From contig NZ_JAEPOL010000010.1 of the NCBI RefSeq assembly GCF_017642925.1, positions 89,989 through 153,988 of the forward strand: a DNA stretch of 64,000 nt, written 5' to 3'. The notes below the pieces were generated by a model. The model was given only the letters and a program-made list of their open reading frames with translations. It had not been told where the DNA came from and did no database searches. Positions 1 through 8,329 of the stretch are shown one piece after another. The position numbers were made by a program, and so were the translations under genes. The DNA is from Maricaulis sp. GTDB taxonomy: Bacteria > Pseudomonadota > Alphaproteobacteria > Caulobacterales > Maricaulaceae. How positions within the stretch are numbered: position 1 is the first letter of the stretch; every line of letters starts with the position of its first letter.

Positions 1-656
1 GGCTCTGTGATCGCCGGGCCATGGGTCGGCCAGAGAATGTCGAAATCGCGGTCGCGGATGCGGGCGAGCTCGCGCAGATAATCCCCCATATGACCGTCCG
101 GCGGGCTGATCACGCTGGTCGACCAGGCCATGACATGGTCGCCGGCAAACAGCGTGTTTTCTTCCAGCAGGGCGTAGCAGACGTGATTGGACGTATGGCC
201 GGGCGTGTGAAGCGCTTCGATGGACCAGTCCTTGCCCCGGAAAACCTCGCCATCGCGCACCTGGACGTCCGGTTTGAAGCCGGTGTCGTCGCCCGCCTCG
301 AGGCGGACCTCGCCGCCGGCGGGCGGCGTGATCTGCGGGCCGTACCCATAGACGGTCGCGCCATGTTTTTCGGCGAGCGGATGCGCCATGGGCGAGTGGT
401 CGAGATGGTGATGGGTGACAAAGACATGCGTTACCCGTTCGCCATCCAGCGCGCGGTCCAGGGCGTCGATATGGTCGGGATGGACCGGACCCGGATCGAT
501 CACGGCAACCTCGCCATGGCCGATAATATAGACACCGGTCCCGGTATAGGTGAACGGGCCGGGATTGGGCGCGACAACGCGGCGAATCCGGCCTGACAGC
601 CGGTCGCAGCGGCCATACTCGAATTCAAAGTCTCGGACGAAGGGGATGGCAGTCAT
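1..656 (-). CDS. MBL-fold metallo-hydrolase, 3' end cut by window edge
   Basis: Metallo-beta-lactamase-fold hydrolase running off the left edge, so the C-terminus is missing. Reading the minus strand from the ATG at 656, the N-terminal half has an early GTGVYIIG strand, a strand ending in IDPGP, and the zinc-binding signature THHHLDHSP. Further on come HTPGHTSNHVCY and FAGDHVMAW, which supply the later metal-ligand His and Asp. This arrangement fits the glyoxalase II / LACTB2-like branch. The start overlaps the stop of the upstream gene (ATGA), so the two are probably translationally coupled. The substrate cannot be told from the sequence. Confidence 0.87.
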   Translation of the reverse strand, partial: MTAIPFVRDFEFEYGRCDRLSGRIRRVVAPNPGPFTYTGTGVYIIGHGEVAVIDPGPVHPDHIDALDRALDGERVTHVFVTHHHLDHSPMAHPLAEKHGATVYGYGPQITPPAGGEVRLEAGDDTGFKPDVQVRDGEVFRGKDWSIEALHTPGHTSNHVCYALLEENTLFAGDHVMAWSTSVISPPDGHMGDYLRELARIRDRDFDILWPTHGPAITE

Positions 657-1597
657 GAAAGCCTGTCGGGCTGTTGGGTCGGGGAGGGGCGGACCAGGTC
701 GCGGAAAGCCGCGGCAAGCCGCCGGGTCACGGTGATCTTGTCGCGCAGCTTCATGGCGATGGGCGGACCCATGTCTGTCTTGTTCACATCGACGACGTAG
801 AGGCGGCCATCGGTGCGGTCGCGCAGCACGTCCAGCCCGCCCCAGTCCAGCCGCATGGCCTGGGCAAAGCGGATCAGGCTGTCCTGCTCGGCCGGGGTGA
901 AGACGGTATGGGTCTCGGCGAAGTCGACCTCGTCATTGGAATTGCAGAAGCGCACGGCCTCGCGTCGGCGCTTGCGCAACACCAGCGGGATGCGTCCGCC
1001 GATCATCGGGCAGCGCAGATCCTCGACCAGGCCGCGGCCATTGCGGTTGTCGATCACGCGCTGATAGACATGTCCGTGGCGGGCCGGGGCCGGGCCCTGG
1101 ATAATGCGGCCGTCATGGGCGCCATTGGTTTCGGATTTCTCGACCATAGGGCCGGTCCAGCTTTCCGGATCGACCGAGAGCGGGTAGCCGAAACACTGCT
1201 CGAAGACGCGGGCGACATGGCTCTTGGCGATGCTCTGGCAGCCGGCATTGATGAGGCGTGTGCCGGGCTGTGCCTGGACCGGGTGGCACACTGTACAATC
1301 GTCGAACACGAAGACGGCGTCGGCCGTCTCGGGGCTATCGGCGATGCGGGCGCCTGCCGCGTGAAGCACTGACCAGACGAGATACCAGGGCCGCGGGCGG
1401 TCCGGGGTGAACCAGATGCGGGGGCCGGACTGTGCCGCCGCCTTCAGCCGCCAGGACTCGACCACGAAATAGAAGGGGAACCAGGCCAGCACTTCGCCGA
1501 TCAGCCCCGGTTCGAGACGCAGGCGTGCCCCGGTCTTCTTGACGGTGACGACACCGTCCTGAAATTCGAAGTCTCGCCACCACAGCGCGCTGTGCAT
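653..1597 (-). CDS. Conserved protein with ATP-grasp-like C-terminal part
   Basis: A 314-residue soluble protein with no signal peptide or membrane segment. I do not recognise the family with certainty. The C-terminal third has a stretch resembling the end of an ATP-grasp fold: MRLDWGGLDVLRD, then RLYVVDVNKTDMGPP, which resembles the metal-binding acidic/Asn strand of carboxylate-amine ligases, and finally a long helix. The middle contains several Cys (DDCTVCHP, LRCPMIGG). It overlaps the downstream MBL hydrolase by 4 bases, suggesting a shared pathway. The ATP-grasp call is an inference from a short motif and needs a profile search. Confidence 0.6.
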   Translation of the reverse strand: MHSALWWRDFEFQDGVVTVKKTGARLRLEPGLIGEVLAWFPFYFVVESWRLKAAAQSGPRIWFTPDRPRPWYLVWSVLHAAGARIADSPETADAVFVFDDCTVCHPVQAQPGTRLINAGCQSIAKSHVARVFEQCFGYPLSVDPESWTGPMVEKSETNGAHDGRIIQGPAPARHGHVYQRVIDNRNGRGLVEDLRCPMIGGRIPLVLRKRRREAVRFCNSNDEVDFAETHTVFTPAEQDSLIRFAQAMRLDWGGLDVLRDRTDGRLYVVDVNKTDMGPPIAMKLRDKITVTRRLAAAFRDLVRPSPTQQPDRLS

Positions 1598-1958
1598 GGA
1601 AGGGCCTTTCTCCTGTCGTCACGCCGCATCCTAGGCATGTGCCGGACACATGCAATTCACGCTGGATCACGGACGGCGCGGATCTTGCGTGAGATGGCGC
1701 GAAGCCGAACACGCGAGGCGAATGTGAACGTCGGGGAATTCATAAGCAAGCGCGTCCTGCGCCTGGGCTGGCTCGTCCTCCTGCTGATCGTGGCCGAGTC
1801 TTTTGTCAGTGGTGCGACAGATCAGGCAGCACTGTCGCGGACGGCCCCCTTGCCCCCGGCTGACACCGCCCTGATGCAGGAGTAACGGCAGAGGCTTCAT
1901 TGACAATGCCTGCGCCCCATTGAAACTGCGGCGAACTCCGGAACGAGCCGATTACTGC
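1598..1958. other. Intergenic region upstream of oppB
   Basis: A stretch of about 360 bases between the divergent ATP-grasp-like gene and oppB. Apart from the short candidate frame listed separately it holds no supported gene. The promoters of both flanking genes should lie here, but I see no convincing -35/-10 pair. Confidence 0.4.
1724..1885 (+). CDS. Possible small single-pass membrane protein
   Basis: A possible 53-residue protein from a GTG start preceded by GAGG five bases upstream. An in-frame ATG at 1694 is an alternative. It has one hydrophobic segment (WLVLLLIVAESFVSG) followed by a short Pro/Ala-rich tail, like a signal anchor or a small exported protein. It lies between the divergent ATP-grasp-like gene and oppB. 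There is no recognisable family, so it may equally be a chance frame. Confidence 0.33.
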   Translation: MNVGEFISKRVLRLGWLVLLLIVAESFVSGATDQAALSRTAPLPPADTALMQE

Positions 1959-2891
1959 ATGTTTGGTTTTGTACTCCGGCGCGTAGGCGTCGCCATCCCG
2001 ACTATCCTGGTGATCATCACGATCGCCTTTTTCATGATGCGTGCCGCTCCCGGCGGGCCTTTCGATCTGGAACGGCCCATGCCCGAGGAGACGCGGCAGA
2101 TCCTGCTGGCCAATTACGGCATGGATCAGCCGCTGTGGCGGCAATATCTCGACTATATGGGCGATCTCGCGCGCGGCGATCTGGGACCGTCGCTCAAGCT
2201 GCGCGACAAACAGGTCAACGAGATCATCGCCGAAGGCTTTCCGGTCAGCGCGACGATCGGCCTGTTTTCCATGCTGCTGGCGATCACGCTCGGTTCCTTC
2301 CTCGGCTCCGTGGCGGCGTTGCGGCAGAACACGGCGGGCGATTTCTCGGTCATGACCTTCGCGATGGTGGGAATCAGTATTCCCCCCTTTGTGATGGGGC
2401 CGATCCTGGCGCTGGTCTTCGGCCTTTATCTCGGTCTTGTGCCGACCGGAGGCCTTGATCCGCGCTATGGCATGACGCCGGACCGGCTCATCCTGCCGAT
2501 CATCACGCTGGCACTGCCGCAGATCGCGATCATCGCGCGCCTGATGCGTGCCTCGATGATCGAGGTGATCCGCTCGAACTATATCCGAACCGCACGCGCC
2601 AAGGGCCTGTCCGCCCACGCCGTCATCTTCCGGCATGCGCTGCGCTCTGCCGTGCTGCCATTGGTGAGCTATCTCGGCCCGGCTTCGGCCGCCGTGATTT
2701 CCGGTTCGCTTGTGATCGAACGTGTCTTCCAGCTGCCCGGTATCGGCAAGCACTTCGTCGATGCCGCCCTTCAGCGTGACTACACGGTCGTGATGGGCGT
2801 GGTGATCATCTATGCCACGCTGATCATCGTGCTGAACCTGCTCGCCGACCTGCTGTACGGCGTCCTCAACCCCAAAGTGAAGTACGAATAA
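1959..2891 (+). CDS. oppB: Oligopeptide ABC transporter permease OppB
   Basis: Inner-membrane permease of a peptide/nickel-type ABC importer, 310 residues. The N-terminus (LRRVGVAIPTILVIITIAFF, then RAAPGGPF) is characteristic of the OppB/DppB family. The cytoplasmic EAA loop that contacts the ATPase reads as RTARAKGLSAHAVIFRHALR. About six hydrophobic segments are visible. I start at the ATG at 1959. A TTG 13 codons upstream is in frame but would place a charged extension before the first membrane helix. It overlaps oppC by one base (TAATG). No ATPase gene is present nearby, so OppD/OppF must be encoded elsewhere. Confidence 0.93.
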   Translation: MFGFVLRRVGVAIPTILVIITIAFFMMRAAPGGPFDLERPMPEETRQILLANYGMDQPLWRQYLDYMGDLARGDLGPSLKLRDKQVNEIIAEGFPVSATIGLFSMLLAITLGSFLGSVAALRQNTAGDFSVMTFAMVGISIPPFVMGPILALVFGLYLGLVPTGGLDPRYGMTPDRLILPIITLALPQIAIIARLMRASMIEVIRSNYIRTARAKGLSAHAVIFRHALRSAVLPLVSYLGPASAAVISGSLVIERVFQLPGIGKHFVDAALQRDYTVVMGVVIIYATLIIVLNLLADLLYGVLNPKVKYE

Positions 2892-3796
2892 TGACGTTGC
2901 TGTCGACGCCCGGGGAAAAGGCGGAAATCCTCGAAGCCGCCTCCGTGAAGGGCCGCTCCCTGTGGGACGATGCCTTGGCGCGCCTCATGCGCAATCGTGC
3001 CGCCGTCACCTCCATGGTGATCCTGGGCATCCTGATCCTGCTGGCGACAGTCGGGCAGGCGCTTTGGGTGCACGACTACGACACGATTTATCGCGACAAG
3101 GTCTGGATCGCACCGACCTGGGAAGACTGGCACATTCTGGGCACCGATGCGCAGGGCCGCGACATGGTTGCGCGTATCCTCGTGGGCCTTGGCGTGTCGC
3201 TCATGGTGGGCGTGGTGGCGACCATCGTGTCGCTTCTGATCGGTGTGACCTGGGGCGCGACGGCCGGCTTTATCGGCGGCCGGGTCGACCAGGCGATGAT
3301 GCGCTTCGTCGACATCCTCTACTCGCTGCCCTTCATCTTCTTCGTGATCATGCTGATGGTCGTGTTCGGCCGGAATATCATCCTGATCTTCGTGGCCATC
3401 GGCGCCGTGGAATGGCTGACCATGGCCCGGATCGTGCGCGGCCAGACGCTGGCGCTGAAGAATATGGAATTCGTCGAGGCCGCCGAGGCCGCCGGCGTGT
3501 CCCGCTTCAAGATCATCCAGCGTCACATTATCCCCAACGTGCTCGGGCCGGTCGTGGTCTATGTCACGCTGATGATCCCGGTCGTGATCCTGGCCGAAAG
3601 CTTCCTGTCCTTCCTCGGACTGGGGGTGCAGGAGCCGCTGACCTCGCTGGGCCGCCTGATCTCGGCCGGTGCACAGGACATGGAGCCGGCGCCCTGGACG
3701 CTGATCGGTCCGGCGGTGACGATGATGGTCACGCTGTTCTGCCTGAACTTCATCGGCGACGGCCTTCGCGACGCGATCGACCCGAAGGACAGGTAG
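2891..3796 (+). CDS. oppC: Oligopeptide ABC transporter permease OppC
   Basis: Partner permease of OppB, 301 residues. A hydrophilic N-terminus of about 35 residues ending in RLMRNRAAV leads into the first membrane helix, as in the OppC/DppC family. A periplasmic segment with HILGTDAQGRDMVARIL is the family signature, and the EAA loop is seen around EAAEAAGVSRFKIIQRHIIP. The C-terminus, GDGLRDAIDPKDR, is typical of OppC. Translation is coupled to oppB. A hairpin shortly after the stop separates it from two convergent genes, and the matching binding protein OppA lies about 1.5 kb downstream on the same strand. Confidence 0.94.
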   Translation: MTLLSTPGEKAEILEAASVKGRSLWDDALARLMRNRAAVTSMVILGILILLATVGQALWVHDYDTIYRDKVWIAPTWEDWHILGTDAQGRDMVARILVGLGVSLMVGVVATIVSLLIGVTWGATAGFIGGRVDQAMMRFVDILYSLPFIFFVIMLMVVFGRNIILIFVAIGAVEWLTMARIVRGQTLALKNMEFVEAAEAAGVSRFKIIQRHIIPNVLGPVVVYVTLMIPVVILAESFLSFLGLGVQEPLTSLGRLISAGAQDMEPAPWTLIGPAVTMMVTLFCLNFIGDGLRDAIDPKDR

Positions 3797-3831
3797 AAAG
3801 CCCGCCGGACGCGCGGTTGCGCATGCCGCGC

Positions 3832-3864
3832 GGAAGAGCCGCTCCTGAAGGGGGCGGCTCTTCC
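3832..3864. terminator. Hairpin between convergent genes
   Basis: An 11-bp perfect inverted repeat (GGAAGAGCCGC / GCGGCTCTTCC) with an 11-base loop, just after oppC and just before the convergent 3892 gene. It has no long T-tract on either strand, so termination is inferred from position. Confidence 0.5.
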
Positions 3865-3891
3865 GTGAGCTGGGGCGGTCTGTATGTACTG

Positions 3892-4563
3892 CTACTCCTC
3901 GCGGCGGACGCGGACAGCGCGTCCCTCACCGTCTACACGGAGCAAGTAGCTGCTCATCGCACCGCGCCGGATTTCCGCGAAATGGGGCCCTCGGCCACGG
4001 AGCCGGATTCTTCGACCATCGTCGGTCTGCCGCCACACCTGCCCATTCTCCATTTCGAACAGCATCGTGTCGTAGCCAACGATACGGATGCGTTCCAGTC
4101 GCATCGTGACTGTGTCGACATTTCCTTCGTCGTCCCGGGCAACGACGCGGACCTCTTCCTCTGCCAGTTCGGTCGCTGATTGCGGGGCAGCCTCCCGACC
4201 GGGCGTCGGTGCTTGTGGCGTCGCTGGCGCGGTCCCCTCTGCGCCGGCTACAGCTTCGTGCTGTTCGCGCCCTGAAGACAGATTGGGAAGAGCGAAACGC
4301 GGCAGGCTGGGTAGGTTGAAACCGAAGCTGTCACGCTCGACCGCTTCGACCGCCTCGCGCTCGACAACCACAATGTCGCCGGTATCACGAGCGTTGGCGA
4401 GCCGGGTCGAGGTCTCGTCAAAACAGGCCAGACGGGTTTCAATGTCTGCGATCGAGCGGCAGGCGAGCACATCGTCCACCGGATCGCCCTGGAACGCGAG
4501 AGCTGCCGGGGCGAGAAGTGCTATTGTGGCGGCGGACAGGGTCAGTCGGGAAAGAGCAGACAT
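3892..4563 (-). CDS. Exported protein of the CRxI...RLACFD type, copy 1
   Basis: A 223-residue exported protein of unknown function. The signal peptide reads MSALSRLTLSAATIALLAPAALA. Next comes a paired-Cys motif, ACRSIADIETRLACFDE, of the kind seen at the N-terminus of several periplasmic proteins such as VasI-like ones. A Pro/Ala-rich linker precedes a C-terminal beta domain with ENGQVWRQTDDGRRIRLRG and a terminal SYLLRVDGEGRAVRVRR. The start is the ATG at 4563, where the signal peptide begins; the open frame extends further. It is a diverged paralogue of the next gene upstream on the same strand, with the same order of signal peptide, Cys pair, linker and NGQVWRQTD segment. Confidence 0.75.
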   Translation of the reverse strand: MSALSRLTLSAATIALLAPAALAFQGDPVDDVLACRSIADIETRLACFDETSTRLANARDTGDIVVVEREAVEAVERDSFGFNLPSLPRFALPNLSSGREQHEAVAGAEGTAPATPQAPTPGREAAPQSATELAEEEVRVVARDDEGNVDTVTMRLERIRIVGYDTMLFEMENGQVWRQTDDGRRIRLRGRGPHFAEIRRGAMSSYLLRVDGEGRAVRVRREE

Positions 4564-4585
4564 GGCTGAAATCCTATTGGTGTAA

Positions 4586-5188
4586 CTACTGGACACGTTC
4601 GGCCCGGAACCAGCGCCCGCCATTATTCAGGCGCATGAAGTAGGAGCCGAGGGCGCCGCTGCGGATATTGGCTGTCAGGCCGGGGCGGACACCGCTGCGA
4701 ATGCCCTGGATGCGCGTGCTGTCTGTCTGGCGCCACACCTGGCCATTGGCAAGGGTGACCACGGCATCGCCGGAACGATTGATCTCGATATCGGTGACCG
4801 ACAGGTTCTCGATCCGCTCGATATCGCCGTCTTCGGTGCGGTGGACGATACGGTCCGGCGACTGGGCCGTTGCATCGGCCTCGACCAGATCGTCTTCGCC
4901 CCCGCCACTGCGGCGGCCCAGTCCCGGGATGGAGAAGTTGGGCAGGCTCAGACCGAAAACCGATTCTTCCGCCGCTTCGATCTGGCCGCGATCGACCGCG
5001 ACGACTTCGCCGGACTCGGCATTTCCGTAAAGGGTTTCCACCGCCGCATCGAGACAGGCCAGGCGCGCGTCATCGTCCGCGATGTTGCGGCACTCGAACA
5101 GCGGTTGCAGGGGCGAGTCACCGGATTGCGCATAAGCGACGGGTGTCAGGACAAGTGGCGATATCACAAGGAGTAATCGGGCGTTCAT
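4586..5188 (-). CDS. Exported protein of the CRxI...RLACLD type, copy 2
   Basis: A 200-residue exported protein, paralogous to its downstream neighbour. The signal peptide starts MNARLLLVISPLVLTPVAYA, preceded by a purine-rich GGAAAGAAG. The paired-Cys motif is ECRNIADDDARLACLDA. A shared EEAEESVFGLSLPNF / DSFGFNLPSLPRF segment follows, then the domain with NGQVWRQTD and a C-terminal SYFMRLNNGGRWFRAERVQ. The 22-base gap between the two genes points to tandem duplication and cotranscription. The pair lies antisense between oppC and oppA. A link to peptide uptake is only positional. Confidence 0.75.
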   Translation of the reverse strand: MNARLLLVISPLVLTPVAYAQSGDSPLQPLFECRNIADDDARLACLDAAVETLYGNAESGEVVAVDRGQIEAAEESVFGLSLPNFSIPGLGRRSGGGEDDLVEADATAQSPDRIVHRTEDGDIERIENLSVTDIEINRSGDAVVTLANGQVWRQTDSTRIQGIRSGVRPGLTANIRSGALGSYFMRLNNGGRWFRAERVQ

Positions 5189-5316
5189 CTTCTTTCCGTC
5201 AAGTTGCGCTCGCTTCGAACTATGCGCGACCGGCAGGCGGCTGTCGACCGGCCCGTCATGTTCGGCTAGAACGAGAGTCACTTCTTCCAGTGACGCGTCG
5301 GAGGGGAGACCGAACC

Positions 5317-6957
5317 GTGATCCGCAAAGCCATTATCAGCACCCTTTTCCTGTCCGCTTCCGCCCTTGTGCTGGCGAGCTGCGGCGGCGGCGAGCCGACC
5401 GACAGCGATGCGGTCGTCCTGCACCGCGGCAATTCCTCCGAGCCGCTGTCGCTGGACCCGCACAAGGCCTCGGGTACGTGGGAAAACAACATTATCGGTG
5501 ACATGTTCATCGGTCTGTTCACCGAGGATGTGTCGGGGACGCCGGTTCCGGGCATGGCCGAGAGCTGGGATGTCTCCGAAGACGGTCTGACCTGGACCTT
5601 CACCCTGCGTGAAGCTGTCTGGTCGGATGGCGAACCGGTGACGGCTGACGACTTCGTCTATGCCTGGCGCCGTATCGCGTCGCCGGCGACGGGCGCGCAA
5701 TATGTCTCTCTCCTGTATCCGATCGCCGGCATGGAAGCGGCGACCCGGGGCGAGCTCGATCCGCAGGATATCGGCGTGCGCGCGATCGACGACCGCACGC
5801 TGGAGATCAATCTGGTCAATCCGGCGCCCTATCTCCCCGGTCTCCTGACCCACTACACGACCTTCCCGCTGCCGCAGCACGTGGTCGAGCAGTATGGCGA
5901 CGAGTGGGTGCGCCCGGCGAATATCCAGGTCAATGGCGCCTACCGCCTCGAGGACTGGCGCACCAACAATTTCGTGCACCTGCAGCGCAACGAGATGTTC
6001 TTTGACAACGAGAACGTCTGTATCGACGACGTGTACTACTACCCGACTGTCGACAACTCGGCGGCCGGCCGCCGGGTGCGCAATGGCGAGCTGCACATCA
6101 ACAATGATTTCCCGGGCCAGCAGCTCGACTTCCTGCGCCGCGAAATTCCGGACTATGTGCGGATCGCGCCGTACATGGGCACGATCTATTTCTCCATCAA
6201 CACGGATCTGGACGGCTTCTCCAATCCCGATGTCCGCAATGCGCTGGGCATGGCGATCGACCGCCACTTCATTGCCGACGAGATCCTGCGTGCCGGATAC
6301 GAGCCGGCCTATTCGCTGGTTCCGCCGGGCGTGGCCAACTATCCGGGCGGCGTGCGCGCCCAGTGGGCTGACATGCCGATCGAGGCGCGCCGTGAACGGG
6401 CCCGCGAACTGCTGGAGGCGGCCGGCTACGGTCCGGACAATCCGCTGCGCTTCGAATACACCTATCGCGCCACCCGCGATAATCCGCGCGTTGCGCCGGT
6501 GGTGCAGAATGACTGGTCGGCGATTGCCGAATGGGTCGAGCCCGAGCTGATCGTCAACGACACCCAGATCCACTACGACAATCTGCGGGCCCAAGACTTC
6601 CAGATCGCCGATGGCGGCTGGATCGCGGACTATAACGACCCGTACAACTTCCTCTTCCTGGGCGAATACAGCTCGGTGCCGATGAACTACTCCCGCTACA
6701 ACAATCCGGAGTATGACGCGCTGGTCACCGAGGCGAACCGCGAGCTCGATCTCGAACGGCGCGGGGAAATGCTGGCCCGGGCCGAGCAGATGTATGTCGA
6801 CGACATGCCGATCATTCCGATCGTCTACTATGTCTCGAAGAATCTGGTGAACCCGGACGTGACCGGCTGGGAAGACAATATCGTCGACCTGCACCGCACG
6901 CGTTATCTCTGCCTGGCCAGCGCAAGCGAGGCCGGTGCCGAAGGCGAAGACGGCTAG
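5317..6957 (+). CDS. oppA: Peptide ABC transporter substrate-binding lipoprotein OppA
   Basis: Periplasmic peptide-binding lipoprotein of the SBP_bac_5 family, 546 residues. It starts at a GTG with GAGGGGAG nine bases upstream. The N-terminus is a lipoprotein signal with lipobox LASC, giving a lipidated Cys near residue 19. Family landmarks follow: SLDPHKASGTWENNIIGDMFIGL, then GMAESWDVSEDGLTWTFTLR and WSDGEPVTADDFVYAWRRI, all typical of OppA/MppA. The C-terminal lobe has IADGGWIADYNDPYNFLFLG and a final Cys-containing RTRYLCLAS. It is presumably the binding partner of the OppBC permeases encoded upstream on the same strand. Confidence 0.94.
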   Translation: MIRKAIISTLFLSASALVLASCGGGEPTDSDAVVLHRGNSSEPLSLDPHKASGTWENNIIGDMFIGLFTEDVSGTPVPGMAESWDVSEDGLTWTFTLREAVWSDGEPVTADDFVYAWRRIASPATGAQYVSLLYPIAGMEAATRGELDPQDIGVRAIDDRTLEINLVNPAPYLPGLLTHYTTFPLPQHVVEQYGDEWVRPANIQVNGAYRLEDWRTNNFVHLQRNEMFFDNENVCIDDVYYYPTVDNSAAGRRVRNGELHINNDFPGQQLDFLRREIPDYVRIAPYMGTIYFSINTDLDGFSNPDVRNALGMAIDRHFIADEILRAGYEPAYSLVPPGVANYPGGVRAQWADMPIEARRERARELLEAAGYGPDNPLRFEYTYRATRDNPRVAPVVQNDWSAIAEWVEPELIVNDTQIHYDNLRAQDFQIADGGWIADYNDPYNFLFLGEYSSVPMNYSRYNNPEYDALVTEANRELDLERRGEMLARAEQMYVDDMPIIPIVYYVSKNLVNPDVTGWEDNIVDLHRTRYLCLASASEAGAEGEDG

Positions 6958-7025
6958 CCGCTCTTGCCAGACGACATACCCCCGACCTAGCCTGCGCATA
7001 ACAGGGCAAGGCCGGGGGATACGTC

Positions 7026-8246
7026 ATGTCTGGAAGTGATGTCGTCAGTGATGCCGTAGTCGGCGGCACAGCCGCCGGCGAACTGGAAGACGCGATCCGG
7101 TCATCGCGCCGCCGCAAGTCCGACCGGTTTTCCGTTTTCAGCTCACCGACGCCTGCCGGTACCTGTTCGAATTGTGCCACGGAATTGTCGGGCCCGGTCT
7201 GCCACAGCTGTGGCCAGGCCTCCGATACCTTCCACCGGCCGGTCTGGGACCTTGTGCTCGACGTGCTGGACGGTCTGCTGGGGCTGGAGGGGCGCCTGTG
7301 GCGGACCCTGCCGCCGCTGATGTTCCAGCCCGGCAAGCTGACGATGAATTATCTGACAGGCGTGCGGGCACGCTATGTCATGCCCTTCCGTCTCTATCTG
7401 ACCGCCAGTGTGCTGTTCTTCCTGGCTTTCTTTGCGGTCAATGAGGGGCTGAACACCGGACCGGACCCGGCCGGCAGTCCCGAGATTGCCGAGACGCGCG
7501 AGGCCCTGGAGTCCGGTGACCTGGAAACCCAGCTCGCCATGATACCCGAGGACGCGCGACAGGAGGTGATCGGCCAGGTCGAACGCGCGCTGGACGATGC
7601 CGAGAATGCAGAAAGCGCAGAAACTCCCGAGGCGCGCGAACTGCGCCAGCGGGCCGAGCGCGACGAGCTCAAACAGCGCGTTCGCTATGGTCTGCTGCCG
7701 GAATACTATCCGCGCGAGGCAGCTGCCCTGGACCCTGACGAGACTGTCGAGATATCCGAGGGCATGCAGATGAATTTCGAGGGGATCGAGGAATTGCCGC
7801 TCAGCTTCCGGCTGCGCCTGGCCGATGGAATTGATGCGGTCATCGATTCACAGGGGCAGGCCCTCTGGGCGGCCATGAAAACCTGGGCTCCGCGGCTGAT
7901 GTTCGGTCTGTTGCCGATCTATGCCCTGCTGCTGGCGGTCACGCATTTCTACAAGCGCGGGCTCTATTTCTACGACCACCTCGTGGTGACGCTGCATTTC
8001 CACGCCTTCCTCTTCTTCATGTTTATCGTGGTCGGGGTGGTCAGCCTGGTCATCGATTCCGCGCTCGCCTTTCTGGTCTTCTTCGTGTGGTCGAACTACT
8101 ACCTCTACAGGCTGCACCGCACCGTCTATGCCCACGGCCGGTTTTCGTCCTTCCTGCGGACGGTCTTCATGGATTTTCTCTACATGATTGTCCTGAGCTT
8201 CGGGGTGCTGGTGCTGGTTTTCGTCGGCTTGTTTACGGCGTCCTAG
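7026..8246 (+). CDS. DUF3667-type zinc-ribbon membrane protein
   Basis: A 406-residue membrane protein of unknown function. After a low-complexity N-terminus there is a treble CxxC ribbon, CSNCATELSGPVCHSCGQ, followed by a conserved block, LLGLEGRLWRTLPPLMFQPG and YLTGVRARYVMPFRLYLTAS. This is the hallmark of the DUF3667 family. A first membrane helix (VLFFLAFFAV) is followed by an acidic, helix-forming soluble stretch of about 150 residues with many Glu/Ala. Four or five further membrane segments form the C-terminal 130 residues. It starts at an ATG after a GGGGGAT stretch. It stands alone between oppA and sppA. Confidence 0.82.
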   Translation: MSGSDVVSDAVVGGTAAGELEDAIRSSRRRKSDRFSVFSSPTPAGTCSNCATELSGPVCHSCGQASDTFHRPVWDLVLDVLDGLLGLEGRLWRTLPPLMFQPGKLTMNYLTGVRARYVMPFRLYLTASVLFFLAFFAVNEGLNTGPDPAGSPEIAETREALESGDLETQLAMIPEDARQEVIGQVERALDDAENAESAETPEARELRQRAERDELKQRVRYGLLPEYYPREAAALDPDETVEISEGMQMNFEGIEELPLSFRLRLADGIDAVIDSQGQALWAAMKTWAPRLMFGLLPIYALLLAVTHFYKRGLYFYDHLVVTLHFHAFLFFMFIVVGVVSLVIDSALAFLVFFVWSNYYLYRLHRTVYAHGRFSSFLRTVFMDFLYMIVLSFGVLVLVFVGLFTAS

Positions 8247-8274
8247 CCAGCGCGCTCCGCCTTCATACCGGACA

Positions 8275-8303
8275 CAAAAAAGGGCCCGCCGGAGCGGGCC
8301 CTT
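8275..8303 (-). terminator. Rho-independent terminator of sppA
   Basis: A GC-rich stem (AGGGCCCGC / GCGGGCCCT) with a CGGA tetraloop. On the minus strand it is followed by a run of six T. It lies 27 bases past the sppA stop, and also just after the convergent DUF3667 gene, so it may serve both. Confidence 0.82.
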
Positions 8304-8329
8304 TCCTGTCTTGAGCAATGGCCGGTGCG

